This document shows, piece by piece, positions 32,257 through 41,633 of a DNA stretch of 64,000 nt. The DNA is from Synechococcales cyanobacterium CNB (GTDB lineage Bacteria > Planctomycetota > Phycisphaerae > Phycisphaerales > UBA1924). The position numbers and the translations under genes were made by a program. Under the pieces are notes generated by a model that did no database searches, was not told the origin of the DNA, and saw only the letters and a program-made list of their open reading frames with translations. The stretch is taken from contig SZOZ01000007.1 in NCBI GenBank assembly GCA_030263455.1, positions 124,001-188,000 on the forward strand, given 5' to 3'. Within the stretch, counting starts at the first letter, position 1; every line of letters begins with the position of its first letter.

Positions 32257-32730
32257 CGCGGAGCGCCCCCCCGGCGGGAGGTCAGCGTCCGGGCAGTCGT
32301 CGTACTCCTCGGAGCCGCGTGGCTGCTCGTTGCGGGCATAAGCAAACTCTTCGGACCCGAGATCTTTGCCGATGCGCTGCACGCGCACGAAGTCGTGCCG
32401 GCGGAGTACGTTTCGTTCGTTGCGTTTGCCTTCCCGATCGCCGAGGTCGCCATCGGTCTTGGGGTGACGGGTGCCCTCGTCCTGGGAAAGTCCGTGAGGG
32501 CAAGCGCAACCACCCCGCTCGCCGTGTACAGCGTGTTCTTTGCGTATGCGCTCTGGCTTACGCAATACCCGCCGGATCAACCGGCCGCATGCGGCTGCGG
32601 ATTCTCGTCCGCGCCGGTCGATCGTTGGGGTCCGATCGCACTGCGGAATGGGGCGGCAACGGCGGTCTTGGTCGCCTGCGCGCTCCTTCCATGGAAGCAG
32701 GATCAAGTCCTTTCACGGCCGAACGCGTGA
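32253..32730 (+). CDS. MauE/DoxX-family membrane protein with out-of-frame start, module B gene 4
   Basis: The protein frame from 32257 to 32730 reads VRAVVVLLGAAWLLVAGISKLFGPEIF, later helices, QPAACGCGFSSAPVDRWGPIALRN and a last helix, clearly the paralogue of the module A MauE-like protein. But no ATG, GTG or TTG precedes the first helix in this frame. The expected start, ATGA at 32253 overlapping the stop of gene 3 exactly as in module A, is one base out of frame because of a seven-C run (32266-32272). With six Cs it would read MTRSAPRREVSVRAVVV. The alternatives are a slipped or phase-off gene, a programmed frameshift, a sequencing error, or restart at GTG 32395 giving a 111-residue form without helix 1. 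Confidence 0.65.
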
Positions 32731-32781
32731 CCGCAGCGAGCCACCATCGACGATCGCTGGCAGCCACCGCAGCGTGCGTCT

Positions 32782-33141
32782 TCACCGCCGCGCGTCGTCA
32801 CCCCCGTCCAGGTCCGCCGGCTCCAGCACCGCCGACATCGAACCCTGGCACGACGCGATGAACGGGTCCGCGCCGAAGCCGTGAATCTGCTGCACCTTCA
32901 GTTCGGCGTGCTCGCGGTGGGTCGTCAGCACCACGGCTCGGCCCTGCGTGTCCACGCGCCTGGCGATCTGGAACGCTCGCTCCTTCGGGTGCCCGAAGAG
33001 CCGCTGCATCATCGCGATCACGTACTCGTACGAGTGCTGATCGTCGTCGAGCAGCACGACGTTCCACGGGCGCGGCCGCTTCGTCTCGGGCTTGTCGGCC
33101 GCCCGGGGGAGCGTCCGGACGGCGGTCGGGGTCTCGCTCAT
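32782..33141 (-). CDS. clpS: ATP-dependent Clp protease adaptor ClpS
   Basis: 119 residues. ClpS hands N-end-rule substrates to ClpAP/ClpCP. The core PWNVVLLDDDQHSYEYVI, MMQRLFGHPKERAFQIARRVDTQGRAVVLTTHREHAELK and VQQIHGFGADP is well kept, with the Asp residues of the NVVLxDD loop that bind N-terminal residues. The N-terminal 25 residues are a flexible extension. TACGAT (33153-33148) is 6 bases before the ATG (leaderless). No clpA/clpC in the window. Convergent with module B. Confidence 0.93.
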   Translation of the reverse strand: MSETPTAVRTLPRAADKPETKRPRPWNVVLLDDDQHSYEYVIAMMQRLFGHPKERAFQIARRVDTQGRAVVLTTHREHAELKVQQIHGFGADPFIASCQGSMSAVLEPADLDGGDDARR

Positions 33142-33275
33142 GCCCGAATCGTACCGCGCCCGGGCGCGCCGGAGAAGCCCCCCAGCCTGCGCCGAGGGGC
33201 TTCAACCGGACCTGCGAAACTCGTGGGTGCGCTCCCGCTCCCCGCCAACCGGGCCTGCCGCATCACCCGGTTCGG

Positions 33276-34517
33276 TCAGGGGCAGCCGGCCGTGTAGGCG
33301 TTGAGGTAGGCGATGAAGTCGATCGTGTTGATGACGCCGTCGCCGTTGAAGTCCGCGTGGCACACCGGATTGACGGTCAGTTGCGCCACGTTGCTCTCGA
33401 CCGCGCCGCAGGTGCCCGTGACGCGTACCGAGTACTCGCCCGCGTCGCCGAGGCTCGCTGCTGGGATGAGGATCGAGGTGTTGGTCTCGCCGTCGATCTC
33501 GACGCCGTCCTTGAGCCACTGGTAGCCGATCCCCTGACCGACGGCGGTGACCGCGAATGCGGCGAAGCGCCCCTCGTCCACTGTCAGCGCGCCGGGCTGT
33601 TGCAGGATGACGGGGAACGCCAGGTTGCGCCGGAAGAGGAGGTGGTCGCTCTGCGAGCCGCCGATGTGGCCTCCGAAGAGGAGCATCTCGTTGCGTCCGG
33701 CGTCGTAGGCGACGTGGTGATCGCTGCGTGCGGACGGGCTGCTGTCGGGGTAGACCCGCGACCAGTTCTCCCCATCCCACTCCCACGTGTCGTCGTAGAG
33801 GAACGTGCTGGCGCCTCCAAAGAGCATGATCCTGCCGCGCTGCGGGTCGTAGGCGAGGGAGTGGTAGACGCGCCCGGGCGGAGCGTCGAGCGGCGCCAGG
33901 AGCGTCCACCCCTCTCCGTCCCATTCCCACGTGTCGTTCCAGTACTGCCCGCCCCCCGAACCGCCGAAGTACACCGTGCGCTGGCGAACCGGGTCGTACG
34001 CGGCGCGCCCGTCGCTGAGGTTCGGTCCACCGACGTGCTTCGTCACGTTCACGCCGTCGTAGACATAGGTCATCCCGCGTTCGACGATGAGCGTCACGGC
34101 CCGTGCCTCGTCATAGACGACGCTGATGCTGCTGGACGTGAGGAGGATGTTGTCGCCGCCGGGACTCCGCAACTGCCAGCCGTCCGGCCCGCCGTCCCAC
34201 TCCCACAGCGCGTTGTTCGGCCCCTTGCCGTAGACCAGCACCATCACGCCGCGTGCGGAGTCGTAGGCCATCGCCGGCTGGAGGTAGGATTGGGCGTCAC
34301 CGGTCCTCGTCCATGTCAGGCCGTCCCACTCCCACTGCTCCGCCATCGTCAGCAGCACGACCGTGTCGCGCTTGGGGAAGTAGGCGATCGCGCTCTCGAC
34401 GGCCCTCCACTGCGGTCCGACGCCGATCTCCCGCCACTCGTAGCACGATTGGGCGTCGGCCGCGCCCGTCGCACCGAGCGTCGCCGCCAAGACCGTGATG
34501 CCGATGAGCCGTTGCAT
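33276..34517 (-). CDS. Kelch-like, Ig-domain, GC-type dockerin secreted protein
   Basis: 413 residues. Signal peptide MQRLIGITVLAATLGATGAADAQ; about six kelch-type beta-propeller repeats (TWEWDGEGWTLL, AYDPQRGRIMLFGG, LFGGHIGGSQSDH); an immunoglobulin-like domain (ILQQPGALTVDEGRFAAF, YQWLKDGVEIDG, LGDAGEYSVRV); and the tail CHADFNGDGVINTIDFIAYLNAYTAGCP, one dockerin-type calcium loop and a terminal Cys as in the gene at 1181. The start is set by AAAGGAGACGG before the ATG. It is extracellular, presumably anchored by the C-terminal module; ligand unknown. Confidence 0.85.
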   Translation of the reverse strand: MQRLIGITVLAATLGATGAADAQSCYEWREIGVGPQWRAVESAIAYFPKRDTVVLLTMAEQWEWDGLTWTRTGDAQSYLQPAMAYDSARGVMVLVYGKGPNNALWEWDGGPDGWQLRSPGGDNILLTSSSISVVYDEARAVTLIVERGMTYVYDGVNVTKHVGGPNLSDGRAAYDPVRQRTVYFGGSGGGQYWNDTWEWDGEGWTLLAPLDAPPGRVYHSLAYDPQRGRIMLFGGASTFLYDDTWEWDGENWSRVYPDSSPSARSDHHVAYDAGRNEMLLFGGHIGGSQSDHLLFRRNLAFPVILQQPGALTVDEGRFAAFAVTAVGQGIGYQWLKDGVEIDGETNTSILIPAASLGDAGEYSVRVTGTCGAVESNVAQLTVNPVCHADFNGDGVINTIDFIAYLNAYTAGCP

Positions 34518-34678
34518 GATCCGTCTCCTTTCGCAGGGTTTCGTTCGGGCGGCCCACCGGCCGCCGTCATCCCTCATCCGCGAAAGGCCGTCACACCCGG
34601 ACAGGGCCGGCGCGTTTTCCCGCGATCGACTCCCCGAGAACCCCGGCGGGGCTGCCGGGCTGCCACGCAGGCCCGCGA

Positions 34679-37321
34679 CTACTCCCCGGTCCGCTCGCCG
34701 AACTCGGCGGAGAGGGCCTCGGCCTCCTCCTGACGCCCGGTTTCCGCCAGCAAGCGGCAGAGCACGCCCAGCACGTTGAGCGTCTCCGGGTGGTCGACGC
34801 CGAGCGTGCTCCGAAAGCCGTCGAGCGCCCGCCGGAAGTGCCCCTCCGCCTCATCCGGTCGGCCCATCTCCCACAGCAGCCCCCCCATGTTGTGGATCGA
34901 GTTCAGCGTGTCCGGGTGCGACTCGCCCATGCTCCTCACTCCGAGGTCGATCGCCTCGCGGAAGCACACCTCCGCCTCGTCGAGTCGGCCCAGCGACCAC
35001 AACATGCCCCCGAGGTTGTTGATCGAGGTGAGCGTCGCGGGGTGCGTGTCGCCCAGCGCGCGACGGCTCGTCTCGACCACGCCGCGCAGGCACGCCTCGG
35101 CCTCGCTCACGCGCCCCTGGTCGAGCAGCAGCCGACCGTGGTTGCTCGCCGCGATCAGCGTGGACAGGTGCGCCTCGCCGAGCACGCGCCGGTACCCCTC
35201 CGCCGACTCGCGCAGGTGCGGCTCCGCACCGTCAAGATCGCCCAGCAGGTGCAACATGCCCCCGAGGTTCCCGATCGCGGCCAGCGTGTCCGGGTGGTCC
35301 ACGCCTGCGGTGCGGCGCAGGTCGGCCACCGTGTCGCGCGCGAGCCGGACGCCGTCCTCGTGCCGGCCCATCATCCACAGCAGCACGCCGAGGCTCGTCC
35401 GCGTGCTCAGCGTGTCCGGATGGTCCGCGCCGAGCACGCGCTCACGACCGGCCAGCGCGTCGCGGTACAAAGACTCGGCCTCGAAGAGCAACCCGCGCGA
35501 GTGCAGCAGCAGGCCAAGGCTGTTCATCGACGCGAGCGTCTCCGGGTGCTCCGCCCCCAGCCGCTCGCGCCGGACGTCCAGCGCGGCCGTCTGCGGCGCC
35601 AGTGCGGCCTCGTGCAGGCCGACCTCGCGCATCGTGCTCGCCGCCGTCTGCAACAGCCTCGCCCGCACCAGCGGCTGCTCGCCGAACTGCGCGTCGATCG
35701 CGGCCAGGGCGCGCCCGAAGACCTGCTCCGAGAGCGTGTCGAGCGCGACGCCCGTGAAGTTCACGCCCGCCAGCTCGCCCTCAAGCCCTCGAACCGCTTC
35801 ACGCACACCTTCCTCATCCATGCCCCGCGCGCCGAGCGACCGCGCACGCTCCTCGACGATCCGCTCGCGGATGCGATCACCCATCGCGGCGGCGTCGATG
35901 CTGCTCAACTGCGCCGCCTGGAACGCCGCCACCTGCTCGAGGTCGCGCGCCCGAGCCGCCGACTCCTGCTCCGCGTCCCTCGCCCGGTCGAGCGCCTCGA
36001 CCGCGTCGATGCGGCGCGCCTCGGCTCGCACAAGACCGTACCCCGTCCCCGCGATCCCGCCCAGGAGCAACGCCGCCATCGCAGACGCCGCGATCACTCC
36101 CGCACGGTTCCGGCGGACGAACTTCCGCACCCGGTACGGAGCCGACTCCGGCCCGGCCAACAGGCTCCGGCCTGCGAGGTAGTTGCGGATGTCGTCCGCC
36201 ATCTCGCTCGGCGTCCGGTACCGCTCTGCGCGGTCCTTCCGCATCGCCTTCAACGGAATCCACTCCAGCTCGCGCCGCAGCAGCCCGGCGAGTTCGTTCG
36301 GCGCGGTCTGCCGCCGGCGCGCGCTCTCCGCCGCGCCGGCCGACCCGCGCGAGAGCCGCTCGCTCGGCCTCGGCGGCTCCACCTCGCGGACCGTGCGACG
36401 CACCTCGTCCAGCCCGCCGCTCCGCAGCCGCTCCCCGTCAAACGGCAACGACCCGGAGAGCAACTCGTACAGCACGACGCCGAGCGAATACACGTCCGTA
36501 CGCGTGTCGATGTCCACCGCCCCCAACGCCGCCTGCTCGGGACTCATGTATTCAGGCGTGCCGATCAGCTGCCCCTGCTCGGTGAAGAGCGTCACGCGCG
36601 TCGGCGTCGGGGCGAGCGCCTTGGCGACGCCGAAGTCGATCACCTTCACCACCGGCCCCCGCTCCCCGTCGTGCACGAGAATGTTCCCGGGCTTGATGTC
36701 CCGGTGGATGATCCCCTTCAGGTGCGCGTGCTGCACCGCCTCGCACACGTCGATGAACAGCCCCAGCCGGGCACGCACCGGCAGAGAACGCCCGTCGCAG
36801 TACGCCGTGATCGGCTCACCCGGAACGTGCTCCATCACGAAGTACGGCAGGCCCCGCTCCGTCGCGCCCGCGTCCAGCACACGCGCAACGTTCGGGTGGT
36901 CCATCACCGCAAGCGCTTGCCGCTCCGCCTCGAACCGGGCGATCACCGCCCGCGAGTCCATGCCCGGTTTGATGACCTTCAGCGCGACACGACGCCGCAC
37001 CGGCTCCGTCTGCTCCGCGAGATACACCACCCCGAACCCGCCCTCGCCCAGACGCTCGACGAGCGCGTAGCGGTCGATCCGGTCGCCCGGTCCCAGCCCC
37101 TCCGCACCCGGCGGCGCCGCGAACGCACCGAGCGAGACGCCGCTCTCCGGCGGCGTCAGGAATCCGCCACCGCTCTCGTGCGCCAGCAGTTCCTCCACCT
37201 CACGGCGGAGTTCCGCATCGCCCCCGCACTCGCGGTCAAGGTACATGCCCCGATCCGCCGGCGACGCGTCCAGCGCGCCGAGAAACACGGCCTTCACTCT
37301 CGCGGCGCGCTCCTCACTCAT
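34679..37321 (-). CDS. Serine/threonine protein kinase with TPR repeats
   Basis: 880 residues. Cytoplasmic kinase domain (about 83-390): glycine loop LGEGGFGVVYLAEQ, VALKVIKPGMD, catalytic HRDIKPGN, KVIDFGVAKAL and the APE-like GTPEYMSPEQAAL. One membrane helix (AGVIAASAMAALLLGGIAGTGYGLV), then a coiled region and about eight TPR units of the kinesin-light-chain type (repeats around HPDTLxSxxxLGxLL). Typical planctomycete Hanks kinase. Its ATG lies 8 bases inside the upstream ECF sigma gene, so they form a translationally coupled pair; the kinase probably signals to or through that sigma factor. Confidence 0.93.
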   Translation of the reverse strand: MSEERAARVKAVFLGALDASPADRGMYLDRECGGDAELRREVEELLAHESGGGFLTPPESGVSLGAFAAPPGAEGLGPGDRIDRYALVERLGEGGFGVVYLAEQTEPVRRRVALKVIKPGMDSRAVIARFEAERQALAVMDHPNVARVLDAGATERGLPYFVMEHVPGEPITAYCDGRSLPVRARLGLFIDVCEAVQHAHLKGIIHRDIKPGNILVHDGERGPVVKVIDFGVAKALAPTPTRVTLFTEQGQLIGTPEYMSPEQAALGAVDIDTRTDVYSLGVVLYELLSGSLPFDGERLRSGGLDEVRRTVREVEPPRPSERLSRGSAGAAESARRRQTAPNELAGLLRRELEWIPLKAMRKDRAERYRTPSEMADDIRNYLAGRSLLAGPESAPYRVRKFVRRNRAGVIAASAMAALLLGGIAGTGYGLVRAEARRIDAVEALDRARDAEQESAARARDLEQVAAFQAAQLSSIDAAAMGDRIRERIVEERARSLGARGMDEEGVREAVRGLEGELAGVNFTGVALDTLSEQVFGRALAAIDAQFGEQPLVRARLLQTAASTMREVGLHEAALAPQTAALDVRRERLGAEHPETLASMNSLGLLLHSRGLLFEAESLYRDALAGRERVLGADHPDTLSTRTSLGVLLWMMGRHEDGVRLARDTVADLRRTAGVDHPDTLAAIGNLGGMLHLLGDLDGAEPHLRESAEGYRRVLGEAHLSTLIAASNHGRLLLDQGRVSEAEACLRGVVETSRRALGDTHPATLTSINNLGGMLWSLGRLDEAEVCFREAIDLGVRSMGESHPDTLNSIHNMGGLLWEMGRPDEAEGHFRRALDGFRSTLGVDHPETLNVLGVLCRLLAETGRQEEAEALSAEFGERTGE

Positions 37322-37919
37322 CCGTCGTGCCCCCGTCCTCGTCGTGCACCTGCAGCTCACGACGCAGCCACGACCGCCCGTACGCCCACTCACGCCGCAC
37401 CGTCCGCGGCGACACCCCCATGACCTCCGCCGCCTGCTCCTCGCTCAGGCCCGCGAAGAACCGTAGCATCACCACCTCGTGCGCACCGGGGTCGTTCGAC
37501 TCCAGCCGCCGCAACGCATCGTCCAGCGCGACCATGTCCTCCACGGGCGTCTCGATCGCCGCGGCCGTCGCCTCGTCCAGCGCGGCGCCCCGCGAGCCTC
37601 CGCCGCGCTTCGCCGTCAGCCGGGCGCGCGCGTGCTCGACGAGGATGTTCCGCATCGCGCGGGCCGCCGCACCGAAGAAGTGCGCACGGCTCTCCCACGC
37701 CGGCTGCACGCCTCCCGGCCCCAGCAACTTCATGTACGCCTCGTGCACCAGCGCGGTCGGTTGCAGCGTCTGCCCCGGCGCCAGCCCCGACATGCGGGAA
37801 CGCGCCAGCACACGCAGTTCCTCGTACACCAGCGGCAACAGACGCGCGTGCGCCCCCTCGTCCCCAGCCCGGAGCTGCGCCAGCACCACCGTGACCGCGT
37901 GACGCTCCCCCGGGTCCAT
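37314..37919 (-). CDS. ECF-type RNA polymerase sigma factor (planctomycete type)
   Basis: 201 residues. Sigma region 2 (LLPLVYEELRVLARSRMSG, LQPTALVHEAYMKLLG, FFGAAARAMRNILVEHARAR) and region 4 (EVVMLRFFAGLSEEQAAEVMGVSPRTVRREWAYGRSWLRREL) are both complete. The KRGGG motif between them is usual for the Gemmata-type ECF family. No anti-sigma gene follows; instead a TPR kinase overlaps its end, as is common for this group. TAGGCT (37932-37927) lies 7 bases before the ATG, the same hexamer as in front of the second kinase gene (45538). Confidence 0.92.
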   Translation of the reverse strand: MDPGERHAVTVVLAQLRAGDEGAHARLLPLVYEELRVLARSRMSGLAPGQTLQPTALVHEAYMKLLGPGGVQPAWESRAHFFGAAARAMRNILVEHARARLTAKRGGGSRGAALDEATAAAIETPVEDMVALDDALRRLESNDPGAHEVVMLRFFAGLSEEQAAEVMGVSPRTVRREWAYGRSWLRRELQVHDEDGGTTDE

Positions 37920-38019
37920 GCTCACCAGCCTAATCGATCCCGCCCCGGAAGGAAGCCGGTTGCCCGCCGGAGAACGCTCCGCGGAGCACCGCCGAGCGAA
38001 CGCGACCCGGCCGACCCCG

Positions 38020-39624
38020 TCACGCCCCGAACGCCGACTCCGCCAAGTCGATCGCACGCGCCAACGCGGCGGCCTTGTTCACCGTCTCCAGATACTCCGG
38101 CTCCGCCTTCGAGTCCGCGACGATCCCCCCCGCGGCCTGCAGGTAGTACGTCCACGACCCCCTCCCCCCCCGCGGCACGCTCGCCGTCGGCACCACCATC
38201 GTCCGCAACGCCAGCGCGATGTCCATCTCTCCGTCCAGCGAGACGTACCCCATCCCCCCCCCGTACGGCCCGCGCCGCACCGGCTCCAGCTCGTCGATGA
38301 TCTGCATCGCCCGGATCTTCGGCGCGCCCGAGATCGTCCCCACCGGCAGCGTCGCCGCCAGCGCGTCCCACGCGTCCAGCCCCTCTCGCAACACGCCCGT
38401 CACCGTCGAGCTGATGTGCATCACGTGGCTGTAGCGCTCCACCTCCATCACGGCCGGCAGCTCGATCGTGCCCGGCACCGCCACGCGCCCAACGTCGTTG
38501 CGCCCAAGGTCAACGAGCATCACGTGCTCGGCCCGCTCCTTCTCGTCCGCCAGCAACTCGCGCTCCAGCCCCGCGTCCTCCTCCGGCGTGCGACCGCGCG
38601 GACGCGTCCCCGCCAGCGGTCGGTTCGTCACCACCAGCGCCCCGTCCCCCCCCCGGCGCACCCGGCACAGAATCTCCGGACTGGACGCCACGAGAATGCA
38701 CCCCTCCCCCTGCATGTACACCATGTACGGGCTGGGGTTCACCGCCCGCAGCGCGCGATAGACATCGAACGGATCGGCCTCGCTCACCCGCTCAAATCGC
38801 TGCCCGATCACGACCTGGAAGATGTCCCCCGCGCGGATGTGCTCCAACGCACGCTCGACCATCGCCGCGTGCTGCTCTCGCGTGACGTTCGAACGCAGCG
38901 GCGCGGGCACGCCCTCGCGCTCGACGCGCCCCGCGGGCAGCGGCTTGCTGTGCCGCTCGATCTCCGCGATGCGCGCCTCGATCGCCGCCACCGCGCGGTC
39001 GTACGCCTCCCCCGCCTCGTCGCCCGGCGCGAGCATCGCCAGCCGCACGACGTGGACCAGCTTGTCCACGTGGTCGAACGCCACCACGCCGTCGTACAGC
39101 CCGAAATGCATCTCCGGCAGGCCACGGTCATCCGACGGCGCGTGCTCGAACGGAAGCTTCTCCGGCTCGGCGTACCGCACCGTGTCATACGACGCGTACC
39201 CGAACCACCCCCCCAACGGGCACGCCGGCAGCGCGGGGCGCGCGCCCGACGGCGGACGCACCAGCCGCACGCCCGCGGTGATCCCTCGCGGCGCCAGCAG
39301 CGGGTTCGCTTCTTCTCCCTCCTCGACCCGACCCGTCGCGTGGTCGCTGATGCGCACGCGGAACCGGCGCGCCACCACCTCCAGCGCGGGCCGCGCGCCC
39401 AGGATCGAGTACCGCCCCTGCCGCTCCCCCCCCTCGACCGATTCCAGCAGGAACGACGGCGCGGTCCGCTCGTCCGGCGCGACCAGCCGACGGTACGCCA
39501 GCACCGGCGTCAACTGGTCCGAGAGCAGCCGAACCCCGACCGGCACCGCAAGCGTGACGCCCGGCGTCGCCGAACGCTCCGAACGCACCAGCGAAACGAA
39601 CTCGTCCCTCGTCAGGCTCGCCAT
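38020..39624 (-). CDS. trpE: Anthranilate synthase component I
   Basis: 534 residues. Chorismate plus glutamine-derived ammonia to anthranilate, first step of tryptophan synthesis. The regulatory LLES motif for tryptophan feedback is present (SFLLESVEGGERQGRYSILG). Catalytic region: IRAGDIFQVVIGQRF, NPSPYMVYM, SSPEILCRV, LAGTRPRGRTPEED, DLGRNDVGRVAV, VEVERYSHVMHISS, LPVGTISGAPKIRAM, YGGGMGYVSLDGEMDIAL. Component II (trpG) is not in the window. TAGACT (39637-39632) stands 7 bases before the ATG. The closely related para-aminobenzoate synthase is less likely given LLES. Confidence 0.92.
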   Translation of the reverse strand: MASLTRDEFVSLVRSERSATPGVTLAVPVGVRLLSDQLTPVLAYRRLVAPDERTAPSFLLESVEGGERQGRYSILGARPALEVVARRFRVRISDHATGRVEEGEEANPLLAPRGITAGVRLVRPPSGARPALPACPLGGWFGYASYDTVRYAEPEKLPFEHAPSDDRGLPEMHFGLYDGVVAFDHVDKLVHVVRLAMLAPGDEAGEAYDRAVAAIEARIAEIERHSKPLPAGRVEREGVPAPLRSNVTREQHAAMVERALEHIRAGDIFQVVIGQRFERVSEADPFDVYRALRAVNPSPYMVYMQGEGCILVASSPEILCRVRRGGDGALVVTNRPLAGTRPRGRTPEEDAGLERELLADEKERAEHVMLVDLGRNDVGRVAVPGTIELPAVMEVERYSHVMHISSTVTGVLREGLDAWDALAATLPVGTISGAPKIRAMQIIDELEPVRRGPYGGGMGYVSLDGEMDIALALRTMVVPTASVPRGGRGSWTYYLQAAGGIVADSKAEPEYLETVNKAAALARAIDLAESAFGA

Positions 39625-39720
39625 CGCGTCGAGTCTATGGATCGGGCGTCCCCCCCGCGTTCCGCACCCCTTCGCCCGACACCCGCGACCGCGAAACACG
39701 CGCGCGGGTACATTCAGACG

Positions 39721-41535
39721 ATGAACACCCTCGCGACCATCGCGGCCTCCCTCGCCACCACGATCGGCCAGCCCGATCCCGCCGCCTTGCAACCCGACCT
39801 GCCGCCGCAGGTTCTGCTCGGCCGGCGCGCCGAACTCATCCGCGCCAACGCGCCCGTCATCCCCGACGTCGTCATCGTCCCCGACGGCGCGTCCTACCTC
39901 GCCGCCATCGCAGCCTGGCGGCCCGACGCACGCTTCCCCGTTCTCATCGACGACGGCTCCTGGCAGGCAGGCGAGGACATCGCACGCTTCGTACGCGCCT
40001 TCGAACCGAGGCGCGTCGTGCGCTGGTCCGGCGGCGATCGCGCCGCCCGCGGCGACGCACGGCGCGAGGCCGTCGAGCGCGCCGTCTCGGACGCATGGAG
40101 CGCGCCGCGGGATGCCGGATCGATCGTTGACTTCTGGCGATCCAGGGGGCACGTCCCGTCGGCGATCGTCGTCGCCGACGGCGCAGACCCCGCCTGGACC
40201 GCCGCGCTCGCCCTCGCCGCCGGACGCGCCCTCCCGATCGCATGGGTAACGCTCGAACGGCGCAACGTCAGCGGCGCGATCTCACGCACCGACGCCGACG
40301 CGCTCTGCGCCGAGATCGAACGCGCCTGCGACGCCACCGGCCTCTCGTGGCGCACCCTGGGCGACGACCTCGACGCCGTTGCCCTCTGCCTCAACGCCGC
40401 CGTCAAGATCGAGACCACCGAACGCGAGTTCGTCGCCACGACCGACCGCGTCGGCCGCCCAGCGATCGGCGCGAGCGCGGGCGAGCGGTGGGCCTGGGCG
40501 TCGCAGCTCTTCGGGACCGAGGCCGAGGCCGCCTACCGCGCGATGTGCTCGCTCTTCCTCCGACCCGCGAGCGCATGGGTGTTCGACACCTACCCCCACG
40601 AGGCGCCGTGGTCGCACTACGACGGCACGGAGGCCGCCGCCGTGCTGCGCGAGGCCGGACTGCGTGTCACCCTCGACGATGCGCCACGCCAGGGCTTGGC
40701 CGACTGGCGGGCACGCTCGCTCCGCGCCATCGACGCGGGCATCGTGCTGCTCAACTCGAAGGGAAACCGCGACTGGTTCGACCTCTCGCCCGGCAGGGCG
40801 CACGCGGGCGACGTGCCCGTGCTCGGCGTCCCCGCCATCGTCCACATGGTCCACTCCTGGTCCGCCAATGCGCCGCGTAACCGCGCCACCGTCGGCGCAC
40901 GCTGGCTCGAACGCGGCGCCTACGCCTACTGCGGCTCCGTGCAGGAGCCGACGCTCTCGGCCTTCGTCCCCACCCCCGCCGTCGCCAAACGCCTCGTCGC
41001 GGGCGCGCCCTGGGCCGCCGCCGTGCGCCACGAGGGCACGCCGATCTGGCGCGTCGCCGTCATCGGCGACCCGCTCATCACCCTCGGCCCGCCCGCGCGA
41101 CGCCTCGACGAACCTCTGCCGCTCGACGGCGCGGAAGACCTCGCCGAGACGACCAGGCGAGCCGCAAGCAAGACGGACTTCGAGGCGCTCGTCCGCTCCC
41201 TCTCGCTCTCGGGGCGCGACGCCGAGGCCGCGAGGCTCGCCGGCGCACTCCTCGCCGAGAAGCGCGAAGCCGTCACGCCCGCCTTCGCGCGTCACGCGCT
41301 CTATCCCGTCTTCCGCGCCGGCGCGGACGCCGCCTTCCTCGACCTCTACGCCCGCCTCGCCCCCGAAGACGCCGCCGACGGCGCGGCCCGCGACGCCCTC
41401 TGGTTCGTCGCCCGCCGCACCGTACCCCAAGGCGGCGACGCGCGCGATCACGCCCTGCTCTTGCTCCGGCAGCACGCCCGACCAGAGCAACTCGACGCCG
41501 ACAACGCCGAACTCGCCGCGCTCGTCGGCGGCTAA
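39721..41535 (+). CDS. Uncharacterised protein with C25-peptidase-like C-terminal region
   Basis: 604 residues. The N-terminus has a short helix but no convincing signal peptide. The first half repeats Rossmann-like strand patterns ([51 protein letters not shown]). Around 375-455 it reads [34 protein letters not shown] and [13 protein letters not shown], the order of the His, Cys and GDP elements of the gingipain/C25 group, so a caspase-like protease is a possible guess. TACATT (39709-39714) is 6 bases before the ATG. It is divergent from trpE. Confidence 0.65.
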   Translation: MNTLATIAASLATTIGQPDPAALQPDLPPQVLLGRRAELIRANAPVIPDVVIVPDGASYLAAIAAWRPDARFPVLIDDGSWQAGEDIARFVRAFEPRRVVRWSGGDRAARGDARREAVERAVSDAWSAPRDAGSIVDFWRSRGHVPSAIVVADGADPAWTAALALAAGRALPIAWVTLERRNVSGAISRTDADALCAEIERACDATGLSWRTLGDDLDAVALCLNAAVKIETTEREFVATTDRVGRPAIGASAGERWAWASQLFGTEAEAAYRAMCSLFLRPASAWVFDTYPHEAPWSHYDGTEAAAVLREAGLRVTLDDAPRQGLADWRARSLRAIDAGIVLLNSKGNRDWFDLSPGRAHAGDVPVLGVPAIVHMVHSWSANAPRNRATVGARWLERGAYAYCGSVQEPTLSAFVPTPAVAKRLVAGAPWAAAVRHEGTPIWRVAVIGDPLITLGPPARRLDEPLPLDGAEDLAETTRRAASKTDFEALVRSLSLSGRDAEAARLAGALLAEKREAVTPAFARHALYPVFRAGADAAFLDLYARLAPEDAADGAARDALWFVARRTVPQGGDARDHALLLLRQHARPEQLDADNAELAALVGG

Positions 41536-41633
41536 GGCGCTCTCCCGCCGCTCGCCCCGGAATCCGAACCCCGCGCTCCACTGCCGCACCGCACGCGACC
41601 GATACCATCCCCGACGACGCCGGAGACCGCACC

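Noticed and set aside
32254-32730. Stop-codon read-through joining the module B anchored protein to MauE
   Set aside because: The two lie in the same frame around TGA 32254-32256, but no selenocysteine signal is seen, and in module A the genes are separate with an ATGA overlap. A frameshift in the C7 run is simpler.
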